This document shows positions 15,079-21,785 of a DNA stretch of 36,990 nt, piece after piece (the stretch's first letter is position 1; each line of letters starts with the position of its first letter). A program made the translations under genes and the position numbers. Under the pieces are notes generated by a model. The model was not told where the DNA came from, made no database searches, and saw nothing but the letters and a program-made list of their open reading frames with translations. The stretch comes from UBA11957 sp963603285 (GTDB taxonomy: Bacteria; Bacillota; Clostridia; Lachnospirales; Lachnospiraceae). The stretch spans positions 1 to 36,990 of the forward strand of contig CAVCMG010000029.1 of the NCBI GenBank assembly GCA_963603285.1, in the 5' to 3' direction.

Positions 15079-18000
15079 TTACTTTTTAACTTTTACCTTG
15101 AAGGTCTTGGATACGCCGTTGCACTTTACAGTGATCTTAGCGTTACCTTTCTTCTTGGCTGTTACCACACCGTTACCATTGACAGTAGCTACTTTACTGT
15201 TGCTGGACTTGAAGGTAGCTTTTCCTGCCGGTGTTGAAGTAACCTTGATCGTTGTGGTAGCACCGACTTTCAGTGTTGCACTGGATTTTGCCAGCTTGAT
15301 GGACGGCTTCTTAACGGTTACCGTGCAGGTCACTGTCTTATTCTTGCCGTTTACCTTGATGGTTGCTGTGATCTTGGCTTTACCGGCTTTCTTGGCTGTT
15401 ACCACACCTGTCTTGGATACTGTGGCCACTTTCTTATTGGAAGTCTTGTAGGTAACATTTTTGTTGACGCCATATACTTTTGCATTCAGATTTAACGTCT
15501 TGTTACCAGCAGTATATAATGTAGCCTTTGTTGTTGCAAGTACAACCGACGGATTTACCACTTTCACAGTAACAGACTGGCTGATACCGTTGGCTGTAGC
15601 TGTGATGGTAACTGTACCGGCTTTCTTGGCTGTTACTTTACCGCTGCTTACCGTAGCTACGGCAGCATTGGAGGTTGCCCAGGTCACGTTCTGGGAATCG
15701 CCGGAAATCGCTGCATTTACTGTTGTTGTCTCACCAACACCGATCGTAGAAGCTGCTACAGAAACGCTTAATGTATTCTGTTTCAGAGCACCCATAGCAT
15801 TTGTCAGTGCTGTCAGTTTTGCATTGATCGTAGCCTGTGCCGGATCTGTTGTATTCAGAACATTTTCAGCATCTTTGATGGCTGTCTGCAGGGCATTCCA
15901 TGTAGCTGTTGTGTATGTTCCTCTGGCAATCTTCTTTGCTTCAGTAACCTTTGCACGTAATGCTGTCTGGTCTGCTTTCTTAACCAGACCATTGATGGCA
16001 GCTGTCAGGGATTTCACCTTGGCATCAACGGTTGCCTGATCCGGATTTTCTGCGTTTAATACGCTTTCTGCATCCTTGATGGCTGTCTGCAGAGCATTCC
16101 ATGTGGCTGTTGTATAGGCATCTTTTGTGATCTTCTTTGCCTCAGCCACCTTGTTTGTCAGTGCTGTTTTATTAGCCACTTTCACAAGCGCATTAACTGC
16201 TTCTGTCAGATGCTTGATCTGCTCAGTTACAGCTGCCTTTGTTGCATTTGTTTTTGACAGAAGTTCCTCGCCTTCCTCAACCTCTGTTTGCAGGGAAGCC
16301 CAGGATGCAGCTGTGTAATCGCTCTCATTCAGTTTTTTGATCTCTGCAAGCTTGTCTTCCAGAGCCTTGCGGGTCTCTGTATCGGCAATATTGGCACTCA
16401 GCACAATATTATCGGAAGTTGCCTGGAACTTGTAGCTGTAATCCTCATAGCCCAGTGCATGTACAGTTACTTTCCAGTAACCAGTACCATCAGAGCCTTC
16501 CGGAAGCTGGCAACGTACAGATTCTGTCAGGCCAAGCTGGATACCCATGGATTTATGCATCCAGTTATCTGCAGCAAATTTTGTACCATAAGTTCTGACT
16601 GCCTTTGTATAAGTGCTGTCATCGCCATAGTATGTCCACTCGGTATACTGCATATGGGCACCAAGATCACCATAATTACCGTTCAGATCCAGACGAATAA
16701 ATTCGCCGAAGCTTCCGATATCATCACTGGTACGAAGATTCGGTGTAATACCTGTAGCTGTCTTTAATGCAGCACCCTCCAGACCGGAATCGCTGCCGGA
16801 AACTGCTGCAGAAAAGCTGAAGCTGTCGCCAGACAGCGTAGCTGTCTTGAGGCCATTGGTTGCAGATGTTACATTGGCAACTGCATTATATGCTTTCAGA
16901 TTATTTTCACCATAACCGCCCTGCAGCGCTTCGCCGTTGTAAGCTACATCATACTGCTGTGTGAATGCAAACAGATCTGCTGTTGCCACTTTCACCGGCA
17001 CATATTTGATACCAAGTACTTCGTATTTTTCCATCTTGGTTGTCGTTTCATCAGCCTTTGTGATGGTTCCTTTGCTCCAGCCGATGCTTGTACCGTCTGT
17101 CAGGTAGATCGTCTTTCCATCTTCGCTCCAATGGGAAACCTTATACTCATGACCATCTGCTGCATAAATAACAGCAACACACTGGAAGCTTCCTCTGTGA
17201 AGTCCATGGTTTGTTGTTGCTCTGGTAACAACATCAAATCCACCCTTATCCGTCTCTCCTTTGGCATCCAGCTTATCAGAGGATGATGTATCACCCGCAT
17301 TATACACAGGCTCATTTGCCCAAAATTCGCTCCAGTTCAGTGCTGCGTACAGATACGTATACGTTGTGTAGGTAAATTTCAGTTTTTCTGTATAGCCTGT
17401 AGCTGTCACCTCAAACTGTGCTGTATCACCCAGCTTCAGGCTGGCCATATTGGCACTGTCGAATGTGCCGTCTGCATTGATCAGTTTTTTAGAACCTCTT
17501 CCAGAAGCAGCATAATCTGTGCCATCCACATTGACAGATGTAATGTTTTTCAGGAAATTATTCAGCTTATCCTGTGTGAAATCACCTGTCGGAACCAGTT
17601 TTCCCAGTTTTGCATCCACTTCAGCCTGCGGCGCTACGGCACTTGTGACGGTAAATGTTGCTTTAATATCCGCATATGTACTACTCTGATCCGTAATTGT
17701 CAGTGTATGTGTACCCACTGTCAATCCAGCCAGTCCTGAAATCTCGCCATCTGCGTATGTCACTTCTGTTCCATCGACATCATATTTTGCCTTAAAATCA
17801 GTCGGTAATGTAGCTGTAACATTTCCATTTTTGTATGCTACTGTGGTTTTTTCTGTACCTTCTACCATATCAGCAACTTCAGCAGAAATACCATTTTTAG
17901 CCGGTACTTTTACATCATCGATATCAAATGTGTAGATACCTTTGCTGGTATAGTATGTCACGCTGTCAATAGTCTTACCCATCATGGATTTATAATGATC

Positions 18001-19023
18001 AGAAGATGTCGGACAATTATGCACAGCGGAGGTAAATCCTGTGCACCAGGCCAGCTTACTGCCCAGCCAGATATTTTCCACATGACGCAGACCGTAATTG
18101 GAACCATCGGTTGTATTGATCACAGTTCCATAAATTTTATCAGTATCATGATCAAAATATTTTTCTACAACCTCTTCATCCAGATCCAGCTGATAATCAC
18201 CATATGTTGTATCTGTTGTAAAGGTATAATCATCACCCAGTTTGACTTCTGTAGCTTTTGCTTTTGTTCCTTCTACCTTGCCAAAAGAAAAGCTTCCATC
18301 ACTGCCAACCGTCAGTTCTTTGTAGAAATCCGGCGTATCTTTCAGTACATAGAAAGAATAGGTTTCACTCTCAAACAGGGCATCCTGTCCTTTATACGTT
18401 GTTGTGGTCTTTTTACCTCTGTTTTCTACTGTAATCTCTACGGAAGAATCATCCGTAATCTGTTTTTCATTTTTCAGCACAGACAAATCTGACACTTTTA
18501 CCGGGAAAGTTACACCGGTGATATCGCTTCCCTTTGCATCAACATGATAGGAACCGCCAGCAAGAGATCCTGTTCTTGTCTTGTTTAAAGTTGCTGATGT
18601 AAAAGCATCTACTTTCACATCGTTGTTAAGATCCGCTTTGTAAAACTCATCATACGGAATGTTCATCATGACATAGCCTTCGCCTGTCAGTTTTCCCTCT
18701 TCGGCCTGCGTATCGATCAGACTCTCCTCATCCTCTGAAACGACAGCTTCCTCTGTCTGGGACTGTGCAGTCTCTTCTGCCGAAGCGGCTTCCTCTGTTT
18801 TTGACTCAGCCGGTGCAGCTTCCTCTGTTTCCTCCTGAGCAGCATCTTCTGTTTCGGATGTCTCTGAAACCTGCTCTTTTGTTTCCTCTGCCGGGGCTTC
18901 CACCTGGCTCTCCACGACCTCGCTCTGTACCGGAACTACACTTTCCTCTGCGGCAAGTACCGTACCTGCATTACCAAGTACCATCATTCCGGCCAGAAGC
19001 ATGGATACAACACGTTTCTTCAT
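15079..19023 (-). CDS. large secreted surface protein with FIVAR repeats and bacterial Ig-like (Big_2) domains
   Basis: About 1314 residues. A signal peptide (KKRVVSMLLAGMMVLGNAGTVLA) is followed by an acidic Glu/Ala/Thr-rich stretch (26-112) and a large N-terminal region (about 115-875). Segments such as GGSYHVDAKGSDITGVTFPV, RTYGTKFAADNWMHKSMGIQ and QYTEWTYYGDDSTYTKAV recall the Tp47-like modules of surface proteins in gut Clostridia; I cannot confirm this. Three FIVAR-type helical repeats lie at about 880-1080, each with an YTxATWxxLQTA-like core, and three Big_2 domains with 'VTAKKAG.A.IT' motifs at about 1084-1314. No LPxTG or membrane anchor is visible, so attachment is probably non-covalent. 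Start at 19023: GGAAGG precedes it and the signal peptide follows; the frame is open upstream to 19167. It heads the flavin operon behind an operator-promoter pair. Confidence 0.85.
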   Translation of the reverse strand: MKKRVVSMLLAGMMVLGNAGTVLAAEESVVPVQSEVVESQVEAPAEETKEQVSETSETEDAAQEETEEAAPAESKTEEAASAEETAQSQTEEAVVSEDEESLIDTQAEEGKLTGEGYVMMNIPYDEFYKADLNNDVKVDAFTSATLNKTRTGSLAGGSYHVDAKGSDITGVTFPVKVSDLSVLKNEKQITDDSSVEITVENRGKKTTTTYKGQDALFESETYSFYVLKDTPDFYKELTVGSDGSFSFGKVEGTKAKATEVKLGDDYTFTTDTTYGDYQLDLDEEVVEKYFDHDTDKIYGTVINTTDGSNYGLRHVENIWLGSKLAWCTGFTSAVHNCPTSSDHYKSMMGKTIDSVTYYTSKGIYTFDIDDVKVPAKNGISAEVADMVEGTEKTTVAYKNGNVTATLPTDFKAKYDVDGTEVTYADGEISGLAGLTVGTHTLTITDQSSTYADIKATFTVTSAVAPQAEVDAKLGKLVPTGDFTQDKLNNFLKNITSVNVDGTDYAASGRGSKKLINADGTFDSANMASLKLGDTAQFEVTATGYTEKLKFTYTTYTYLYAALNWSEFWANEPVYNAGDTSSSDKLDAKGETDKGGFDVVTRATTNHGLHRGSFQCVAVIYAADGHEYKVSHWSEDGKTIYLTDGTSIGWSKGTITKADETTTKMEKYEVLGIKYVPVKVATADLFAFTQQYDVAYNGEALQGGYGENNLKAYNAVANVTSATNGLKTATLSGDSFSFSAAVSGSDSGLEGAALKTATGITPNLRTSDDIGSFGEFIRLDLNGNYGDLGAHMQYTEWTYYGDDSTYTKAVRTYGTKFAADNWMHKSMGIQLGLTESVRCQLPEGSDGTGYWKVTVHALGYEDYSYKFQATSDNIVLSANIADTETRKALEDKLAEIKKLNESDYTAASWASLQTEVEEGEELLSKTNATKAAVTEQIKHLTEAVNALVKVANKTALTNKVAEAKKITKDAYTTATWNALQTAIKDAESVLNAENPDQATVDAKVKSLTAAINGLVKKADQTALRAKVTEAKKIARGTYTTATWNALQTAIKDAENVLNTTDPAQATINAKLTALTNAMGALKQNTLSVSVAASTIGVGETTTVNAAISGDSQNVTWATSNAAVATVSSGKVTAKKAGTVTITATANGISQSVTVKVVNPSVVLATTKATLYTAGNKTLNLNAKVYGVNKNVTYKTSNKKVATVSKTGVVTAKKAGKAKITATIKVNGKNKTVTCTVTVKKPSIKLAKSSATLKVGATTTIKVTSTPAGKATFKSSNSKVATVNGNGVVTAKKKGNAKITVKCNGVSKTFKVKVKK
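15838..16116 (-). repeat. 201-bp offset duplication encoding two FIVAR repeats
   Basis: The segment around 15877-15915 recurs at 16078-16116 with about 80 percent identity by eye (GATGGCTGTCTGCAG is identical in both). The offset of 201 bases equals 67 codons, so repeat number can change without shifting frame. Confidence 0.7.
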
Positions 19024-19096
19024 ACTTTTTCCTTCCCGGGACATGCTGCCAAGGCTGTTCACCGCCAGTATCTGCGGCTTTATCTTTGACATGCCC

Positions 19097-19219
19097 CTAT
19101 TTGCAAGTTTCTTTGCAGGACGTATACAAAAAAAACGATGTACAACGCACGGATAACCGCCATGCATGGGATGTTTTTACATCTGCATCCGTTACCAGTA
19201 TCGCTTTCTTTTTCTTCAT
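19097..19219 (-). CDS. possible 40-residue leader peptide upstream of the surface-protein gene
   Basis: A short frame from ATG (19217-19219) to TAG (19097-19099) in the roughly 210-base leader, starting about 15 bases after the operator. CAAGG lies 6 bases upstream. The product begins MKKKKAILVTDADVK and ends with a Cys-containing tail (VRC, SCK, TCK). It overlaps a structured stretch with a run of eight T on the minus strand (19128-19135). It may be a real upstream ORF or chance; I do not recognise any family. Confidence 0.25.
   Translation of the reverse strand: MKKKKAILVTDADVKTSHAWRLSVRCTSFFLYTSCKETCK
19128..19192 (-). promoter_or_regulatory. possible attenuator in the surface-protein leader
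   Basis: Read on the minus strand, ACGGAT (19192-19187) can pair with ATCCGT (19154-19149). GATGTA (19183-19178) can pair with TACATC (19142-19137) right before eight T (19135-19128), or locally with ACATC (19174-19170). The first and second pairings cross, so they compete or form a pseudoknot. No known riboswitch consensus was recognised. Confidence 0.3.
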
Positions 19220-19233
19220 ATTAGCCTTGCATA

Positions 19234-19261
19234 TTTTACATTAGCTTTCACTAATGTAAAA
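19234..19261. promoter_or_regulatory. TTAG-N6-CTAA operator of the surface-protein/flavin operon
   Basis: A perfect 11-bp inverted repeat: TTTTACATTAG (19234-19244), loop CTTTCA, CTAATGTAAAA (19251-19261). It starts two bases after the predicted -10 box, covering the transcription start. The core TTAG-N6-CTAA is shared with the sites before feoA (34413-34426) and feoB (33893-33906). The half-sites resemble those of DtxR/IdeR-type metal repressors; the identity of the regulator is inference. Confidence 0.75.
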
Positions 19262-19262
19262 T

Positions 19263-19291
19263 AGTGTACACTGACTTCTGTTAGTTGTCAA
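19263..19291 (-). promoter_or_regulatory. promoter of the surface-protein/flavin operon
   Basis: On the minus strand a consensus TTGACA (19286-19291), a 17-base spacer and TACACT (19263-19268). The operator palindrome follows directly, so a bound repressor would block initiation. Confidence 0.75.
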
Positions 19292-19448
19292 GAAATGAAC
19301 CGTGTCTTTTATTGTATTTTTGTACAGACGTCATATTCCTGTATATCACCTCCAGACTTTTTTCTGCCCATACCTGCCCTATTGTCTGTTTTCCAACGTG
19401 TATTCTCTCACTCTTGTAAACCATTGAGTTCATTTTCTCATCTAATAC

Positions 19449-19520
19449 AAAAAAGAGACCACCTTTTATATGCACAGAACTTTTTCCCGTTCTTTCAACA
19501 TAAAGGTCAGTCTCTTTTTT
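19449..19520 (-). terminator. terminator of the GntR-family gene
   Basis: Outer arms AAAAAAGAGAC (19449-19459) and GTCTCTTTTTT (19510-19520) enclose CCTTTTAT/ATAAAGG-like and AGAAC/GTTCT arms. On the minus strand it ends in six T and lies 34 bases after the GntR stop. Between it and the promoter at 19291 I see nothing else; an 80-codon minus frame at 19281-19523 runs through this hairpin and the promoter and is not believed. Confidence 0.8.
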
Positions 19521-19553
19521 CAAAAAGCTGTCATAGTGCTTCTTTTATTTTTC

Positions 19554-20231
19554 TTATATAGCTGCCCAAGATGGTCCGAGATCTTCCAGTGTCAGATTCT
19601 CTTCCCGCATCAGACGCTCGATCGTTTTCCAGTAATGTCCCATGATCTTTGCACAGATCCGCTCCACATCCCCCGCTCTGCAGGCATCGAGGATCTCGCA
19701 ATGGGATGCATAGATCCGCTCCACATCCACCTTCTGCGGTGTATACGAGGTCAGGATCTCCACGCAGTCCACCTCTGCCCATGCTTTTTTCAGCAGTGGC
19801 AGATCCAGCGCATCCAGAATCGCACTGTGAAAGCTGTGGTCGATGGATAACAGCCGGTGCACATAGGCGTTTTCCTCCTGCCGCATATCCTGCAGTGCAC
19901 ACTGCATCCTCGTCAGGATACACTCGGGAATCTGCCCCTGCAACAGCCGTACGACCAGTGTCTCATAGTTGGCGCGCATCATGTATAGCTCATAGGTCTC
20001 TTTTACTGATAATGTTCTCACAGAACAGCCGGCATTGCGAACATACACGACCAGTCCTTCACTTTCCAGCTGGCGCAGTGCTTCACGGATCGGTCCCCGG
20101 CTGGTCTGAAATTCGTCTGCCAGTTCCTGCTCCACGATGCGTTCGCCCGGTGTGAGGCGGTTTTCCATGATCTTGCCACGGATCGCATCCGCCACGCTCT
20201 CTGCCAGTGTTTTGTATGTCAGTGCTGCCAT
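19554..20231 (-). CDS. GntR-family regulator, FadR/FCD subfamily
   Basis: A protein of 225 residues with an N-terminal winged helix (about 8-75: SVADAIRGKIMENRLTPGERIVEQELADEF, then TSRGPIREALRQLESEGLV) and a C-terminal all-helical FCD domain. Metal- and ligand-site residues of FCD domains are seen at RANYE (about 87), DHSFHSAIL (about 130), SHCEIL (about 178) and MGHYWKTIERL (about 200). Such regulators usually respond to an organic acid or sugar acid and control a neighbouring catabolic gene. AGGAGA precedes the ATG. It has its own promoter at 20338-20366 and its own terminator, and lies downstream of pepT. The target is not evident; opp-pepT is the nearest candidate. Confidence 0.9.
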   Translation of the reverse strand: MAALTYKTLAESVADAIRGKIMENRLTPGERIVEQELADEFQTSRGPIREALRQLESEGLVVYVRNAGCSVRTLSVKETYELYMMRANYETLVVRLLQGQIPECILTRMQCALQDMRQEENAYVHRLLSIDHSFHSAILDALDLPLLKKAWAEVDCVEILTSYTPQKVDVERIYASHCEILDACRAGDVERICAKIMGHYWKTIERLMREENLTLEDLGPSWAAI

Positions 20232-20337
20232 CTGTATCTCCTGTTGCTTTTGTACGTTATTGCTGTGTTGCTTTATCTTTTGTAACTGCTCGGCAATGAC
20301 AAATGCTTATGCTGTACAGTCACTTTCATTCTTTTTT

Positions 20338-20366
20338 ATTATGCTACGGTGCATTTTTCCTGTCAA
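20338..20366 (-). promoter_or_regulatory. promoter of the GntR-family gene
   Basis: On the minus strand TTGACA (20361-20366), a 17-base spacer and CATAAT (20338-20343), about 107 bases before the start codon. It lies in the 185-base gap after pepT. Confidence 0.75.
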
Positions 20367-20416
20367 TTCTGTTAATATTTCTTCATTTTCCATGAAAAAT
20401 CATCCAGATAGCAGTT

Positions 20417-21634
20417 TTATGCACAGAACTGTGCAATGATCCCCAGCAGGATCTCTACGGTCTTGTCCATACCCTCTACGGTGATATGCTCGTAGATTCC
20501 GTGGAATGCATAGCCGCCGGTTCCCAGATTCGGACACGGCAGACCCCTGAAGCTTAGTCTTGCACCGTCTGTACCGCCGCGGATCGGTACGATCAGCGGT
20601 TTCACCGATGCTTTTTCACACGCTTTGACTGCATAATCGATCAGTTGCATACACGGCTCGATCTTCTGCTTCATATTGCTGTAGGAATCCTTGATCTCGA
20701 CCTCGGCTGTCCCTTCCGGATATTTCACGTTGATCTCGTCTGCCAGCTTCTGCAGCATATGTTTCTGCTCTGCCAGTCCCTCATCGGTAAAATTACGGAG
20801 CAGGTAATGCAACGTTGTCTCTTCTACAGAGCCGTCCATCTGGTACAGATGGTAAAAGCCCTCGTAGCCTTCGGTACACTCCGGTCTCTCTTTTTCCGGC
20901 AGTGCGGCATGGAAATCCACGGCCAGCTGCATAGCATTGATCATGATATTCTTTGCACTTCCGGTATGCACATTTTTCCCATGGAATTTCACAACAGCAT
21001 TGGCTGCATTGAAATTCTCATACTGGATCTCGCCTTCCTCGGAGCCGTCCACCGTATAGCCATACACAGCGCCCAGCTTATCCAGCTGCAATTCTTCAGC
21101 ACCCGAACCGATCTCCTCATCCGGTGTAAACGCTACACAGATCTTGCCGTGCGGTGTATCCCCATTGATCAACGTATCCAGTACCGTCATGATCTCTGCG
21201 ATGCCGGCCTTATCGTCTGCGCCCAGCAGCGTCGTACCGTCTGTCGTGATCAGGGTACGGCCCTTTAAGGAAGCAAGATGTGGGAAATCTGCCAGCGTCA
21301 GATATTTGCCGCTGTGGCCCAGCTCGATATCCTCACCGTTATAGTCCGGGATCAGCTGCGGCTTTACGTTTTCACCGGAGGCATCCGGTGCGGTGTCCAT
21401 ATGGGAAATAAACGCCAGGGCCGGTACATCTTCCTTGCCCGGTGTTGCCGCCAGACTGCCGTAAACATAACCGTGCTCATCCATCCAGGCATCGGCAATA
21501 CCAAGGCTTTTCAGCTCCTCCACCAGCTGTCTTGCCAGTACAAGCTCTCTGTCCGTAGACGGGATACACTCGGCATCCTCTACGCTCGTTGTCCATACCT
21601 TTGCATAATTGATCAGTCTCTCATATGCTTTCAT
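20417..21634 (-). CDS. pepT: peptidase T (tripeptide aminopeptidase)
   Basis: A di-zinc M20 metallopeptidase of about 405 residues that removes the N-terminal residue from tripeptides in the cytosol. Metal-site motifs: SHMDTAPDASG (His and Asp), TLLGADDKAGIAEIM (bridging Asp), FTPDEEIGSGAEE (catalytic Glu and ligand), YTVDGSEEGEIQYENFNA (lid start), and the C-terminal PIRGGTDGARLSFRGLPCPNLGTGG with the later His. Length matches the family (about 405-410). An earlier in-frame ATG at 21715 lies inside terminator hairpins, whereas the ATG at 21634 has AAGGATG about 9 bases upstream. It directly follows the opp terminator, with no separate promoter visible, so it is probably expressed by read-through. 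Confidence 0.95.
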   Translation of the reverse strand: MKAYERLINYAKVWTTSVEDAECIPSTDRELVLARQLVEELKSLGIADAWMDEHGYVYGSLAATPGKEDVPALAFISHMDTAPDASGENVKPQLIPDYNGEDIELGHSGKYLTLADFPHLASLKGRTLITTDGTTLLGADDKAGIAEIMTVLDTLINGDTPHGKICVAFTPDEEIGSGAEELQLDKLGAVYGYTVDGSEEGEIQYENFNAANAVVKFHGKNVHTGSAKNIMINAMQLAVDFHAALPEKERPECTEGYEGFYHLYQMDGSVEETTLHYLLRNFTDEGLAEQKHMLQKLADEINVKYPEGTAEVEIKDSYSNMKQKIEPCMQLIDYAVKACEKASVKPLIVPIRGGTDGARLSFRGLPCPNLGTGGYAFHGIYEHITVEGMDKTVEILLGIIAQFCA

Positions 21635-21649
21635 GCCTTTTACATCCTT

Positions 21650-21698
21650 TCTGAAAAAATCCGGGCAGCCAGATAAAACCTCTGACTGTCCGGATTTT
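21650..21698 (-). terminator. terminator between oppA and pepT
   Basis: On the minus strand AAAATCCGGACAG (from 21698) pairs with CTGCCCGGATTTT over 13 bp (one G-T) and is followed by further T. Its T-run runs straight into the pepT ribosome site, which suggests a leaky terminator. Confidence 0.85.
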
Positions 21699-21710
21699 CC
21701 TGCGTTGCAT

Positions 21711-21741
21711 ATCAAAATCGATTCTGTGAATCAATTTTGAT
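21711..21741. promoter_or_regulatory. second inverted repeat after oppA
   Basis: ATCAAAATCGATTC and GAATCAATTTTGAT form a 14-bp inverted repeat with one mismatch and a 3-base loop, 45 bases after the oppA stop and 13 bases from the terminator hairpin. There is no T-run. It may protect the oppA message from exonucleases or be an operator. Confidence 0.5.
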
Positions 21742-21785
21742 CATCGACGCCGGTTCTTTACAGAATCTTTGTCGCTATCTGCTTA

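Noticed and set aside
19024..19150. c-di-GMP-I or other known riboswitch in the surface-protein leader
   Set aside because: The segment has GCAAA and AAAGCC-like pieces, but the spacing and flanking conserved bases of GEMM, cobalamin, FMN or SAM elements are not matched. Kept only as an unclassified leader.
19024..19167. Upstream extension of the surface protein to an earlier ATG
   Set aside because: A typical signal peptide begins at 19023 right after GGAAGG; the extension has no signal features and no good ribosome site.
19085..19168. 27-codon hydrophobic frame starting at the ATG inside the CATGCATGG stretch
   Set aside because: No ribosome site precedes it, and the overlapping 40-codon frame is the better candidate.
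19281..19523. 80-codon minus-strand frame between the surface-protein promoter and the GntR gene
   Set aside because: It runs through the GntR terminator hairpin and into the -35 region of the operon promoter, has no good ribosome site and no recognisable domain.
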